64,000 nucleotides of DNA from the NCBI GenBank assembly GCA_029880325.1, contig JAOUOP010000013.1, forward strand, positions 62,001-126,000, written 5' to 3'. This document shows positions 53,577 through 62,178 of this stretch, one piece after another (the first letter of the stretch is position 1; each line of letters begins with the position of its first letter). This stretch comes from Myxococcales bacterium. GTDB lineage: Bacteria; Myxococcota_A; Polyangia; Polyangiales; JAFGIB01. A program made the position numbers and the translations under genes. The notes under the pieces were generated by a model, which was not told the origin of the DNA, ran no database searches, and saw nothing but the letters and a program-made list of their open reading frames with translations.

Positions 53577-55523
53577 ATGAGCGCTCCGACGCCGGCTACC
53601 GACACCGCAACATCCCCGGCCATCGAGAGCGGAACGCTGCTCGGCGGTCGCTTTCGGGTCGAACGCCCCAGCCACGAGGACGCCCTGGGCGCGACCTTGC
53701 TGGCCCGCGACGAAAAGACCCGCAAGCCGATCGCGATCCGCGTGCTATCGCAGCGCATCGTGACCGACACCGACACCTTCGACGCCATCCGCGGCGAGGT
53801 GAAGGCCGCCGCCAAGCTCAAGCACCGCTCCCTGATGGGCACCTACGGCGTCGGCACCCACGGCGGCAACCATCCCTTCATCGCCACCGAGTGGGTCAAT
53901 GGCGAACCCCTATCGGAGCTGGTCGTAAAGCGGCGGCAAGCGCAGCAACCCCTGAGCGTGCGCGGCGCCTACAACGTCATCGCCCACGTGTGCAAGGCGC
54001 TGGGCACAGTGCACGATAGCAGCTGCCACGGTGCACTGCGCCCGAGCGTGGTGTGGGTCTCGCGCAGCGGTCGCGTCAAGATCGGCGACCTGGGCGTCGG
54101 GCTGGCCCTGGTCGGCTCGGGCAAGTGGGCGCTACTGCCGGCCGAGGAGCAGGCCTACCTCGCTCCGGAGGTCAAAGCCGACGGCACCCCCGACGCGCGC
54201 AGCGACGTCTTCGGCATCGGAGCCCTGCTCTACGTGATGCTGACCGGGCGCTCGCCAATGGACGACTTCGTGCCCCCGTCCCAGGCCCACCCGGATGCCA
54301 CCGAAGAACTCGATGCCATTCTGATGCAGTGCCTGGCGGTGGATCCCACCCAGCGCTACCAGGACGTCAAGGACATCGCCGCGGCCCTGCTGCCGCTGGT
54401 GGCAAGCACCCCGGAACCGGAGGGCAACGAGTTCGGCGTCGACCTGGAACTCGACATCGACATCGCCATGTCGATCGCCCCGCCCGCTCCGGAACCGGCC
54501 CACGACGCCCCCGCGGCGGTGGTCTTCCAGGGCGCCAGCGCACCGGCCGGTGCCATCCCCGCTGTCGCCCCCGCGCCCATGGCGGCGCCCAATCCGCTGG
54601 CCGCGCCCGCACCGATGGCGGCCGAGCCCGCAGCCCCGCGCAAGCGCCTCGAAGACGAACTCGGGGAGTTGACCGACCGCCTCACCCAAAACGACGCCCC
54701 GCGCTGGATGGCGGTCAAGGGAGGCCTAGACCACGGCCCCTTCACGGCGCGCGAGCTGATCAAGCTGATCGTGGAGGGCGAAGTGCTCTCCGAACATGGC
54801 CTGCTGAACATGGACAGCAATGAGCGCAAGCCGCTGGCCGAGTGGGAGGAGTTCCAGGACTTCGTGCAGCAGTACAAGCTGCGCCGTGAGGAGGCCGAGC
54901 ACGCCGCCGCGCTAGAGGCCTCGACCAAGATCGAGCGCCGCGGCAACGTCGCGAAGTTCGCGATCCTGGGCGGCTCGCTGGCCCTGATCCTCTTTGCGGG
55001 CGGCGGCTACTTGCTCAGCCGTCAGGCCGCCGAAAAGCGCGAGGCCGGTGACGACGTGGACCTGGCCGCCATGTTCGAGAGCGGCCAGGTTCAGATCCAG
55101 GGCACCGCCGGCATCCTCAAGGCACCCACGGGCGGCAAGCGGCGCAAGGGCGGCGCCCGCTCGGGTGGCGGCGGAGGAGGCTTCACCTCCTACGAGGACG
55201 CCATGAACACCGCCATGGAGCTCGGCGATGCCACCAAGGGCGGCGGCGAACGCCAGCTGCGCAGCTCCGACGTGGCGGGCGTAATGAATCGCAAGCTCAA
55301 CACCCTCTTCGGCTGCGTCTCCCAGGAACTCCGGCGCGGTGGCCGTCTGGGTAACGTGCGTATCGACCTCGCCATCCTCGGCAGCGGCAAGGTCATGGGC
55401 GCCAGCGTCAACACCGGTAGCGGCGCCTTCAAGAAGTGCATCGCAGCCAAGGTCCGCAGCATCCAGTTCCCGTCCTTCCCGGCGCCGCGCATGGGCGCGC
55501 GCTATTCCTTCGACGTCGATTGA
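53577..55523 (+). CDS. Pseudokinase - GYF_2 - TM - AgmX/TonB-like fusion protein
   Basis: 648 residues. (1) ~20-275: Ser/Thr-kinase-like fold, but the VAIK Lys is Arg55, the catalytic loop reads HGALRPSV instead of HRDLKPxN (Asp to Ala153), and DFG is DLG (171-173). It is predicted inactive. (2) Ala/Pro linker. (3) ~376-432: GYF_2 domain (WMAVKGGLDHGPFT, with the Gly-Pro-Phe core). (4) one membrane helix ~460-480. (5) periplasmic C-terminal AgmX/PglI domain with Cys580 and Cys621 (LFGCVSQELRRGGR, VRIDLAILGSGKVMGA). The layout resembles myxobacterial GltJ/AgmX (zinc finger, GYF, TM, TonB-like domain), with a pseudokinase in place of the zinc finger. Likely an envelope-spanning coupling protein (inference). 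Confidence 0.82.
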   Translation: MSAPTPATDTATSPAIESGTLLGGRFRVERPSHEDALGATLLARDEKTRKPIAIRVLSQRIVTDTDTFDAIRGEVKAAAKLKHRSLMGTYGVGTHGGNHPFIATEWVNGEPLSELVVKRRQAQQPLSVRGAYNVIAHVCKALGTVHDSSCHGALRPSVVWVSRSGRVKIGDLGVGLALVGSGKWALLPAEEQAYLAPEVKADGTPDARSDVFGIGALLYVMLTGRSPMDDFVPPSQAHPDATEELDAILMQCLAVDPTQRYQDVKDIAAALLPLVASTPEPEGNEFGVDLELDIDIAMSIAPPAPEPAHDAPAAVVFQGASAPAGAIPAVAPAPMAAPNPLAAPAPMAAEPAAPRKRLEDELGELTDRLTQNDAPRWMAVKGGLDHGPFTARELIKLIVEGEVLSEHGLLNMDSNERKPLAEWEEFQDFVQQYKLRREEAEHAAALEASTKIERRGNVAKFAILGGSLALILFAGGGYLLSRQAAEKREAGDDVDLAAMFESGQVQIQGTAGILKAPTGGKRRKGGARSGGGGGGFTSYEDAMNTAMELGDATKGGGERQLRSSDVAGVMNRKLNTLFGCVSQELRRGGRLGNVRIDLAILGSGKVMGASVNTGSGAFKKCIAAKVRSIQFPSFPAPRMGARYSFDVD

Positions 55524-55556
55524 CGGCCCGGCCCCGATCGGGCAGGAGCATCGGTC

Positions 55557-56354
55557 ATGGGGCGGCGCACAAAGCGGCAGGCCTGGCTGGCGATGGCCGC
55601 CGCATCTACGGTGACGGCGCTGTCGCTGGCCGGCTGCGAGCAGGTGGTGCGCGGCGGTCTGGATGAGCACCAGGCCAACGCTCTGATTCTCGCGCTCGAC
55701 AACGCCGGCGTGGCGGCGCGCAAGCGCAAGGGCCGGGCCGCAGCCGTCCGGGGCGCCGCTGGCTACGAAATCCTGGTCCAGCGCGACCGCCTGCCCGAGG
55801 CGATACGCATCGCGGACGCAGCTCCCGCGCAAGCGCCCGCTGGCCCGCCACTGGGAGACGAGGACGACCAGGTCGCCGCGCCCCTGGTGCCGACGCCGGG
55901 GCAGCAGCGCCTGGCCGAGGCGCGGGCCATCGCCGCCCGGCTCGAACGCTCCCTCGTGGAACTCGAGGGCATCAGAGCCGCGCGCGTGCACCTGAGCCTG
56001 CCCGACCCCGCCGCCCGACCCCTCGACGAGCCACACGCCACGGCCAGCGCCTCGGTGCTGCTATGGCAGGCGGCGGACGGCACGGGCAGCGCGGAACCAC
56101 CTGACGATGGGGCCCTGCGCCGACTGGTGGCAGGGGCCGTCTCCGGCCTGAGACCCGAGGCCGTGGCGCTTTTGCGCACCGCGGCCCCCACCCATCCGAG
56201 GCCCCCTTCCGGCGCGGCGCGCAGCCACGGAGCCCGGGCCGCGCGCGACTTTCGCGCGGGCCTCGGCGCCAGCTTGGCCCTCAATGCGGTGCTGGCGATC
56301 GCCGTCGCACTGCTGTGGCGGCGCCGCTCGCGACCGGACCTGGCAGGCCGGTAG
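55557..56354 (+). CDS. YscJ/SctJ-like lipoprotein
   Basis: 265 residues. The signal peptide ends LSLAGC (Cys27 lipobox). Then the SctJ ring-building region: LDEHQANALILALDNAGV (as in YscJ, where GLDEREANEI occurs), ARK and YEILVQRDRLPEAIRIA, a second region LEGIRAARVHLSLPDP, and a C-terminal membrane helix (~238-258) before a basic tail. In type III secretion this protein forms the inner-membrane ring. No other T3SS genes lie nearby. An inner-membrane ring of a non-T3SS assembly is one alternative. It is 33 bp after the pseudokinase gene. Confidence 0.72.
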   Translation: MGRRTKRQAWLAMAAASTVTALSLAGCEQVVRGGLDEHQANALILALDNAGVAARKRKGRAAAVRGAAGYEILVQRDRLPEAIRIADAAPAQAPAGPPLGDEDDQVAAPLVPTPGQQRLAEARAIAARLERSLVELEGIRAARVHLSLPDPAARPLDEPHATASASVLLWQAADGTGSAEPPDDGALRRLVAGAVSGLRPEAVALLRTAAPTHPRPPSGAARSHGARAARDFRAGLGASLALNAVLAIAVALLWRRRSRPDLAGR

Positions 56355-56359
56355 CGCCC

Positions 56360-56578
56360 TCAGGCCTCCACGATCGCCAGAACCTGCCCCTCTTCGACCG
56401 CCTCGCCCTCGCTGCAGCGCAGCTCCACCAACGTGCCGGCCTCCGGAGCTTCGACGGGCACCTCCATCTTCATCGACTCGAGGATGACGATGGGCTCGCC
56501 CGCTTCCACGCGATCGCCCGGCCGCTTCTCCAACTTCCAAACCGTACCCGCGATATGTGCTGTGATCTCGAGGCCCAT
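56360..56578 (-). CDS. Stand-alone biotin/lipoyl attachment protein
   Basis: 72 residues. A full biotinyl-carrier domain with the biotinylation motif ESMKMEV (Lys in MKM). GTVWKLEKRPGDRVEAGEPI and AGTLVELRCSEGEAVEEG are typical of the flanking beta turns. The start is at MGLEITAHI. It carries biotin for an acyl-CoA or pyruvate carboxylase whose other subunits are encoded elsewhere. It converges with the SctJ-like gene (5 bp). Confidence 0.85.
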   Translation of the reverse strand: MGLEITAHIAGTVWKLEKRPGDRVEAGEPIVILESMKMEVPVEAPEAGTLVELRCSEGEAVEEGQVLAIVEA

Positions 56579-56757
56579 GATGCCCTCAGCCGAATCCACC
56601 CCGGTGCACCCCGATGCCCCCCGAGGAACCTACGGGGAGCCATCTGAGCAGGAAAAACGCGAAGGGGTGCGTCCACGGCTCCGTATCAAAGCTTTGCGCC
56701 AGATGGCAAGCCGTTGAAATGAAGGGAGAATTCCCTGCGCGGCGAGGGTGGGGCCAT

Positions 56758-56786
56758 TTGACAGGCACGGGGCCCACAGCTAGTCT
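56758..56786 (+). promoter_or_regulatory. Sigma-70-like promoter
   Basis: Perfect TTGACA (56758-56763), 17-bp spacer, TAGTCT (56781-56786), ~100 bp before ATG 56895. It lies in the 316-bp gap 56579-56894, which holds no gene. Confidence 0.5.
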
Positions 56787-56894
56787 CTCCCGTTAGGCGA
56801 GCCATCGGACCGCCCGCCGGAATACCCCCAGAATTCCGCGTCCCGACTCTTGGGTAGCAGAGCTTGAATCGGTAGCCACGGAGAAGCACCCGCG

Positions 56895-57671
56895 ATGACT
56901 GAGCAGAAAGAGTCTTCCGTCCTCTTCAACCTCCGGGAGTTGATGAACCTCGAGGAAGACCGCATCCAGGCCGAGGAAGAAGAGGCGCGGCTGAAGGCCG
57001 AAGAAGAGGCGCGGCGCAGGGCTGAGGAAGAAGCCCGGCTGAAGGCCGAGGAAGAAGCCCGCATTCGCGCCGAGCAAGAAGCCATCGAGGCCGAAGAGCG
57101 CCGGGTTCGCGACGAAGCAGCTCGCAAGGTCCGCGAAAAAGAAGAAGCGGAGCTACGCATCCGGCTGCAGGCGGAGCAGGAGCACCGCGCGCGCGAGGAC
57201 GCCAAGCTGCGCGAGCACGAGCTGAAGATGCGCGAGCTGGAATCCCAGCAGCGCAAGGGCATTCCGCCGATCGCGATGGCCGCGGTGGTATTGCTGGTGG
57301 CCGGTGGCGCGGCCTTTGGTTATCTGGGAGTTTATAAGCCCGCGCAAGAACGGGCCGAGGCCGAAAAGGCCGCCGCCCAGCGCCTGGCCGAACAACAGGC
57401 CAAGGAAAAGCAGCGCATCGCCGACGAGCTCGCTGCCAAGGAAGCCGAAGCCGAGCAGCTCGCTGCCGAGAAGGCAAAGGCCGAAGAAGAGGCCAAGCGC
57501 AAGGCCGAGGAAGCCGCTGCGATCGCCAGCCGTAGCAGCAGCTCCTCGAGCGATTCGGATCGACCCCGCACACGCCGTCCCTCCGCCCGCAAGGCCAAGA
57601 AGAAGAGCAGCGGTGGATCTTCGCGCAGCTCGGGCGAAGACGATCCATTGGCAGGCCTCGACGGCCTCTAA
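56895..57671 (+). CDS. Coiled-coil membrane protein, TolA-like
   Basis: 258 residues. A distinctive N-terminal motif ESSVLFNLRELMNLEEDRI, then ~25-120 of EEARLKAEEEAR-type repeats (long charged helix), a membrane helix (~124-146), then a second coiled segment (~147-215), a Ser/Lys-rich basic region and an acidic GEDDPLAGLDGL tail. The two charged helices lie on opposite sides of the membrane. The layout recalls TolA-like proteins that span the envelope. It comes after the pseudokinase/SctJ genes and has its own promoter. Function unknown. Confidence 0.7.
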   Translation: MTEQKESSVLFNLRELMNLEEDRIQAEEEEARLKAEEEARRRAEEEARLKAEEEARIRAEQEAIEAEERRVRDEAARKVREKEEAELRIRLQAEQEHRAREDAKLREHELKMRELESQQRKGIPPIAMAAVVLLVAGGAAFGYLGVYKPAQERAEAEKAAAQRLAEQQAKEKQRIADELAAKEAEAEQLAAEKAKAEEEAKRKAEEAAAIASRSSSSSSDSDRPRTRRPSARKAKKKSSGGSSRSSGEDDPLAGLDGL

Positions 57672-57701
57672 TCCGTCGGCTTTTCCTCGCATAAGAAAGA
57701 G

Positions 57702-58496
57702 ATGGCGCACCGGCGCGACCTGAGCGATCGCGGTCGGCTGTTGCTCGGCCCCCATGCGGTGCGCGAAGCGCTCACCGTACGCTCGGCCACGGTGGCCGTG
57801 GTCTACGCCGACGCCCGCGAAGGCCGCGCCCTGGGCCCCCTGGAGCGCTTGGCGCGCGAGCGCGGGGTGGCGGTCGAAGGCCGCAGCCGCGACGAACTCG
57901 ACGCGCTCAGCGGCGGCGATCGCCACCAGGGCATCGTCGGCATCGCGGGCGACTACCGCTATTGCGAACTCGAAGACCTGCTCGAGCGGGCCCGGCCCTG
58001 CCCGCTGCTCCTGGCGCTCGACCAGGTCCAGGATCCACACAACTTCGGCGCCATGGTGCGCAGCGCCGTCGCCTTCGGCGTCGACGGCATCCTCACCCTG
58101 CGCCATCGGGCGGCGCCGGTCTCGGCCGCCGTGGTGCGGGTCTCGGCCGGAGCCACCGAGCGGGCGCGCATCGCCCGCGTGGGCAACCTGGCACAGACCC
58201 TGGTCGCCCTGCGCGAACGCGAGCTACAGGTGGTCGGGCTCAGCGGCGACGCCGAGCACGACCTCGACACACTGCCGGCGCCGCCAGCCGGGCGCGTGCT
58301 GGTGGTGGGCTCCGAGGGCCGAGGCCTACGGCGCCTTACGGCCGAGCGCTGCGACCTGCTGGCGCGGCTGCCGTTGGCCTCGGGCTTCGAATCGCTCAAT
58401 GCCTCGGTGGCGGCGGCGCTGGCCATCTACGAGTCCACCCGGGCGCGGCGGGAGACCCTCGCGCACCAGGACGGGAGAGCCGACGATGGGCGATGA
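57702..58496 (+). CDS. 23S rRNA 2'-O-methyltransferase, SpoU/RlmB-like
   Basis: 264 residues. RlmB-like N-terminal substrate domain (LLLGPHAVREAL), then the SPOUT knot: LALDQVQDPHNFGAMVRSAV, LVVGSEGRGLRRL and PLASGFESLNASVAAALA. It transfers methyl from SAM to a guanosine ribose of 23S rRNA in the cytosol (the exact site is not deducible). An AAGAAAGAG ribosome site precedes the ATG. It overlaps pfk by 11 bp. Confidence 0.9.
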   Translation: MAHRRDLSDRGRLLLGPHAVREALTVRSATVAVVYADAREGRALGPLERLARERGVAVEGRSRDELDALSGGDRHQGIVGIAGDYRYCELEDLLERARPCPLLLALDQVQDPHNFGAMVRSAVAFGVDGILTLRHRAAPVSAAVVRVSAGATERARIARVGNLAQTLVALRERELQVVGLSGDAEHDLDTLPAPPAGRVLVVGSEGRGLRRLTAERCDLLARLPLASGFESLNASVAAALAIYESTRARRETLAHQDGRADDGR

Positions 58497-59604
58497 CGCA
58501 GGTTTTCGACGGGTATGCCTTTTGACCGGCGGCGGCGATGCGCCCGGGCTCAACGCCGTGATCCGGGCCTTCGTCAAGACCGCCGAACAACTGGGCATCG
58601 AGGTCTACGGCAGTGAAGACGGCTTCGAGGGCCTGATCCAAAGCGGGCGTCTGGTGCGGCTCAAGAGAAAAAGCGTGCGCGGCATCCTACCCAAGGGCGG
58701 AAGCATCCTCGGGTGTAGCAACCGCGCCAACCCCTTCGCCTACCCGATGGGCGGCGAAGACGGCAGCGCGCAGCCGGTCGACGTCTCCGAGGCGGTGATG
58801 ATGCGCCTGGCGCGTCACGGCATCGAAGCGCTGGTGCTGGCCGGCGGCGACGGCACCATGCACCACGCCCAGGCCTTCATGGGGCTTGGCGTGCCGGTCA
58901 TCGGCGTGCCCAAGACCATCGACAACGACCTCTCCGCCACCGACTACACCTTCGGCTTCGACACCGCCCTGAGCACGGCCACCTGGGCCATCGACGCCCT
59001 GCATTCCACCGCCGAGTCCCACGACCGCGTGATGATCGTGGAGCTGATGGGCCGCTATGCCGGCTGGATCGCGCTATGCGCGGGTATCGCCGGCGGCGCC
59101 GACGTGGTGCTGATCCCCGAGCTGCCCTACGACATCGAGCGCGTCATCGGACACATCCGCGCCCGCTCCGAGCGCGGCGCCAGCTTCAGCATCGTCGTGG
59201 TCGGCGAGGGCGCGCGCCCGATCGCCGGTCCGCGCGCCACCCTCGAGGCCGAGCGCGAGGGGCAGCTCGAACGCCTCGGGGGCGCCGGCCAGGCCCTGGC
59301 CGATGCGCTGCAGGGGCGCATCGGCCACGAGGTTCGTGTCACGGTCCTCGGTCACCTGCAGCGCGGCGGCTCGCCATCGGCTTTTGACCGCCTGCTCGGC
59401 ACGCGCTTCGGGGTCGCCGCCGCCCACTGCTGCAAGCGCGGCCAGAGCGGGCTGATGCTCGCACTCCGAGGCGAGCAGATCGTGGAGGTCCCGCTCGACG
59501 ATGCGGTGCTCGAACCCAAGTTGGTGCCCATTGACGGCGAGTTGATGAGCGCCGCGCGCGGTGTGGGCATCGAGCTGGGCGCAGCGCATGGCGCCGCTGA
59601 ATGA
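58486..59604 (+). CDS. pfkA: 6-phosphofructokinase
   Basis: 372 residues. It phosphorylates fructose-6-phosphate in glycolysis. TGGGDAPGLNAVIR, a GGDGTMHHA loop with Gly (ATP-type) and PKTIDNDLSATDYTFGFD with Lys after the Pro, then ELMGRYAGWIAL and VLGHLQRGGSPSAFDR. Gly in GGDGT together with Lys in PKTIDND is a mixed pattern between ATP- and PPi-type enzymes, so ATP is likely but not proven. It overlaps the preceding rRNA methyltransferase gene. The start ATG 58486 is unambiguous within the shared region. Confidence 0.92.
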   Translation: MGDDAGFRRVCLLTGGGDAPGLNAVIRAFVKTAEQLGIEVYGSEDGFEGLIQSGRLVRLKRKSVRGILPKGGSILGCSNRANPFAYPMGGEDGSAQPVDVSEAVMMRLARHGIEALVLAGGDGTMHHAQAFMGLGVPVIGVPKTIDNDLSATDYTFGFDTALSTATWAIDALHSTAESHDRVMIVELMGRYAGWIALCAGIAGGADVVLIPELPYDIERVIGHIRARSERGASFSIVVVGEGARPIAGPRATLEAEREGQLERLGGAGQALADALQGRIGHEVRVTVLGHLQRGGSPSAFDRLLGTRFGVAAAHCCKRGQSGLMLALRGEQIVEVPLDDAVLEPKLVPIDGELMSAARGVGIELGAAHGAAE

Positions 59605-59633
59605 TCCGAGTCCTTTCCGGCCAGAGAAACACC

Positions 59634-60491
59634 ATGGCGAAATATCCGACGACTCCCATGTGCGACGGCGCGCTACTCGAGGCCTTCGAGCCTAGCGTGC
59701 GCGACAGCGACATCTTCTGCGCCACCGTGCCCAAGTCGGGACAAACTTGGCTGATGGCCCTGATGTTTCATCTCAGAAGCCGCGGCCTCGATCCCGAGAT
59801 GGGCGGCAAGGATCGCATGGAGGTGATGCCGTGGCTCGAACTGCCCTTCGACGTACGCACCCGAACTCCCCACGAACGGAGCGAGCGCCTTTCGCACTTC
59901 GCCACCCTCCCCGACCCTCGCATCTTCAAGATGCATGTCAGCTACGACGAGATCCCTAGACCGGCCGTGTCCCACAGCCGCATCGTGACCATCACCCGCG
60001 ACCCACGCGAACTTCCCTTCTCCATGTACAACCACCTCGATGGCATGGGACGCCTCACGCCCGAGCAGGAAGACTTCAACGTCTATTTCGAGAGCTGGCT
60101 CGAGACCGGCTACTTCTTCGAAGTCGTGCGCTCCTTCTGGCCCCACCGCGAAGAAAACCACCTGCTGTGGCTGCGCTACGAGGATTTGCAGGCCGATCTG
60201 CCGGGCCAGGCCCGACGCCTCTGCGACTTCCTCGGCTGGCCCCTGCACGACGCCGACCTCGAGCGTGTGCTGCCGCTGGTCTCCTTTTCCCACATGCAGG
60301 GAGAGGAAGACCGACGGCGCATGGAGCAACCGGAGCAGTCGATATGGCGCGAGGGCAAACGCTTCTTTCGCGAAGGCGCCGTGGGCAACAACAGCGAGCG
60401 CCTCTCGGAGTCGCAGCGCCGGCGCGTCGTCGAGCGCGCCCGCGAGCTTCTGCATCCCGAGTGCTTCGACTTCGTGATGTCGCTCGATTGA
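59634..60491 (+). CDS. Sulfotransferase-domain protein
   Basis: 285 residues (start ambiguous; ATG 59601 overlaps the pfk stop as ATGA and adds 11 residues). PAPS-binding loop ATVPKSGQTWLMALMFHL, the 3'-phosphate block IVTITRDPRELPFSMYNHL, RYEDLQADL, and FFREGAVGNN near the C-terminus (family RxGxxGxxxN). It uses PAPS to sulfate an alcohol or amine. Soluble. Substrate unknown. Confidence 0.87.
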   Translation: MAKYPTTPMCDGALLEAFEPSVRDSDIFCATVPKSGQTWLMALMFHLRSRGLDPEMGGKDRMEVMPWLELPFDVRTRTPHERSERLSHFATLPDPRIFKMHVSYDEIPRPAVSHSRIVTITRDPRELPFSMYNHLDGMGRLTPEQEDFNVYFESWLETGYFFEVVRSFWPHREENHLLWLRYEDLQADLPGQARRLCDFLGWPLHDADLERVLPLVSFSHMQGEEDRRRMEQPEQSIWREGKRFFREGAVGNNSERLSESQRRRVVERARELLHPECFDFVMSLD

Positions 60492-60670
60492 CCACCCCAA
60501 AGAGCATGGGAAGAGGTCCGTCTCGCATTCACTTCTGAGTTGAAGTACGCTGATGACGTCTTGCGTCGGAGCATCGCGCGACGGATGCCGAGCGCGCCAG
60601 TGATCGCTCACCTGGCTTTCCTCACCAGTGCCCGCAGCAGGACCGCAGGACCCAGCCAGGAGACGTTCGA

Positions 60671-61897
60671 ATGCCGCGCCACACCCTTGCGTTCTCGGCT
60701 CTTGTCGCACTGCTCGCGTCACCGCTGGCCTGTAGCGACGACGATGGCGATGACGCCAGCGGCGCTGGCGCCCACGACGCCTTCGGAAACGCCAATACCG
60801 GCGGCGCGGGTAGCGGCCTCGGCGGGGCCGGCGATGGTAGCGGCAATGGTAGCGGCCTCGGCAGCGGCGGCGGGCTGACGGCGGACACCGCCTGCGGCAT
60901 GGGCAGCGCGTCCGCGCAGCTGACGCCCGTCAACATGCTGGTGATGTTCGACCGCTCGGCCTCCATGGACGACAACGGCAAGTGGCCCAACGCCACCGCG
61001 GCGCTGATTTCGTTCTTCGAGAATCCGGCCTCGGCCGGCCTGCGCGTCGCCTTTCGCTTCTTTCCCGACCGCGACCCCGGCTGCAACCAGGACGGCTGCG
61101 ACCCACAGATCTGCTCCCAGGTGCTGGTGGACATCGACTCGCTAACCGCCGACCCCGCGCCCGCCGACGCCCAGGAGGGGCGCCTGGTCGACGCCATCGT
61201 CAACGCCGGACAGCGAGGCGGCGGCGGCACGCCGATCCACGCCGCACTCGACGGGGCTTTGCGCTGGGCTGGGGCGCACCAGGCTTCCTTTCCCGACGAA
61301 AATACCGTGGTGATCTTCGTAACCGACGGCGAGCCCAACGGCTGCGACGAAAACTTCGACAACATCGCCACGCTGGCGGCCAATGCGCTCTCCAGCTCCG
61401 GCGTGCACACCTACGCCATCGGCCTGGAAGGCTCGAGCGAGGCCCAGATGAATCAGCTGGCGCAGGCGGGCGGCACCGGCGACGGCATCTTCATCGGCAA
61501 CAGCGCCAACGCCGAGCAGGAGTTGCTGGACGCGCTCAACGCCATCCGCGGCGAGACCCTCTCCTGCGACTTCCCGATGCCCCAGCCGACCGATCCCTCC
61601 ATGCCCATCGATCCCGCGCGCGTCAACGTGACGTTCACCGCAGGTGATGGCACCGCCAACACCTTCGCCCAGGTCAACGATGGAGCCTCCTGCGGTAGCA
61701 AGAGCGCCTGGCACTACGACCAGCCGAGCGCGCCCACGCGCATCACCCTCTGCCCCAGCGCCTGCGAGCGCGTGCGCTCCGATCCCAACGCCCAGCTGCA
61801 GATCCTGATCGGCTGCTCGACCTGCGGTATCGATCAGGACTGCGGTAGCGGCGCGCCTCCAGGCAGCAGCGGACTGCCGCCCGTGTTCGTCGACTGA
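60671..61897 (+). CDS. VWA domain lipoprotein
   Basis: 408 residues. The signal peptide ends LASPLAC (Cys21), then an Asp/Gly-rich linker with (G)GSG repeats to ~75. A von Willebrand A domain follows with MIDAS MFDRSASM (Asp94, Ser96, Ser98) and VTDGEPNGC. An extra C-terminal region has four to five Cys pairs (GCSTCGIDQDC). Likely an outer-surface, metal-dependent adhesion or binding protein. It lies 179 bp after the sulfotransferase gene. Confidence 0.8.
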   Translation: MPRHTLAFSALVALLASPLACSDDDGDDASGAGAHDAFGNANTGGAGSGLGGAGDGSGNGSGLGSGGGLTADTACGMGSASAQLTPVNMLVMFDRSASMDDNGKWPNATAALISFFENPASAGLRVAFRFFPDRDPGCNQDGCDPQICSQVLVDIDSLTADPAPADAQEGRLVDAIVNAGQRGGGGTPIHAALDGALRWAGAHQASFPDENTVVIFVTDGEPNGCDENFDNIATLAANALSSSGVHTYAIGLEGSSEAQMNQLAQAGGTGDGIFIGNSANAEQELLDALNAIRGETLSCDFPMPQPTDPSMPIDPARVNVTFTAGDGTANTFAQVNDGASCGSKSAWHYDQPSAPTRITLCPSACERVRSDPNAQLQILIGCSTCGIDQDCGSGAPPGSSGLPPVFVD

Positions 61898-62178
61898 GGT
61901 CAGCGCACTCTCGCCGCGGCCGCTCAGAACGCTCCCGCAACGCCGAAAGCCATGGCGTCGCCCCTAGACCCAGCACGCTGGAACGCAGCCTCAGGCCCGC
62001 CGGGCGCGCCCGCTGGCATGGCGCCTGATCGACCGGCTCGCGCGCAAGCCAGACGGCGTCGCTCAGCGGGATCAGGACTACATGCACCGCAGCCGACCCC
62101 GCCACGAAGCAATCACGAGCCAATACGGAGTGGAGGTGGAGTTCGACCCGATGACGCCATGGCTCGACCGCAGAACCA
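61898..62178. other. Gene-free gap between convergent genes
   Basis: 281 bp of GC-rich sequence with no gene, tRNA or strong promoter. A 12-bp inverted repeat (AGCCATGGCGTC, 61948-61959 and 62153-62164) is present, but its core GCCATGGC is itself palindromic. Confidence 0.6.

Noticed and set aside
57754-58485. Long frame in front of pfk
   Set aside because: It is the shadow of the rRNA methyltransferase gene. The pfk motifs start after ATG 58486.
61948-62164. 12-bp inverted repeat around a gene-free gap
   Set aside because: The core GCCATGGC is a palindrome on its own, so only 4 extra bases match. Chance is plausible.
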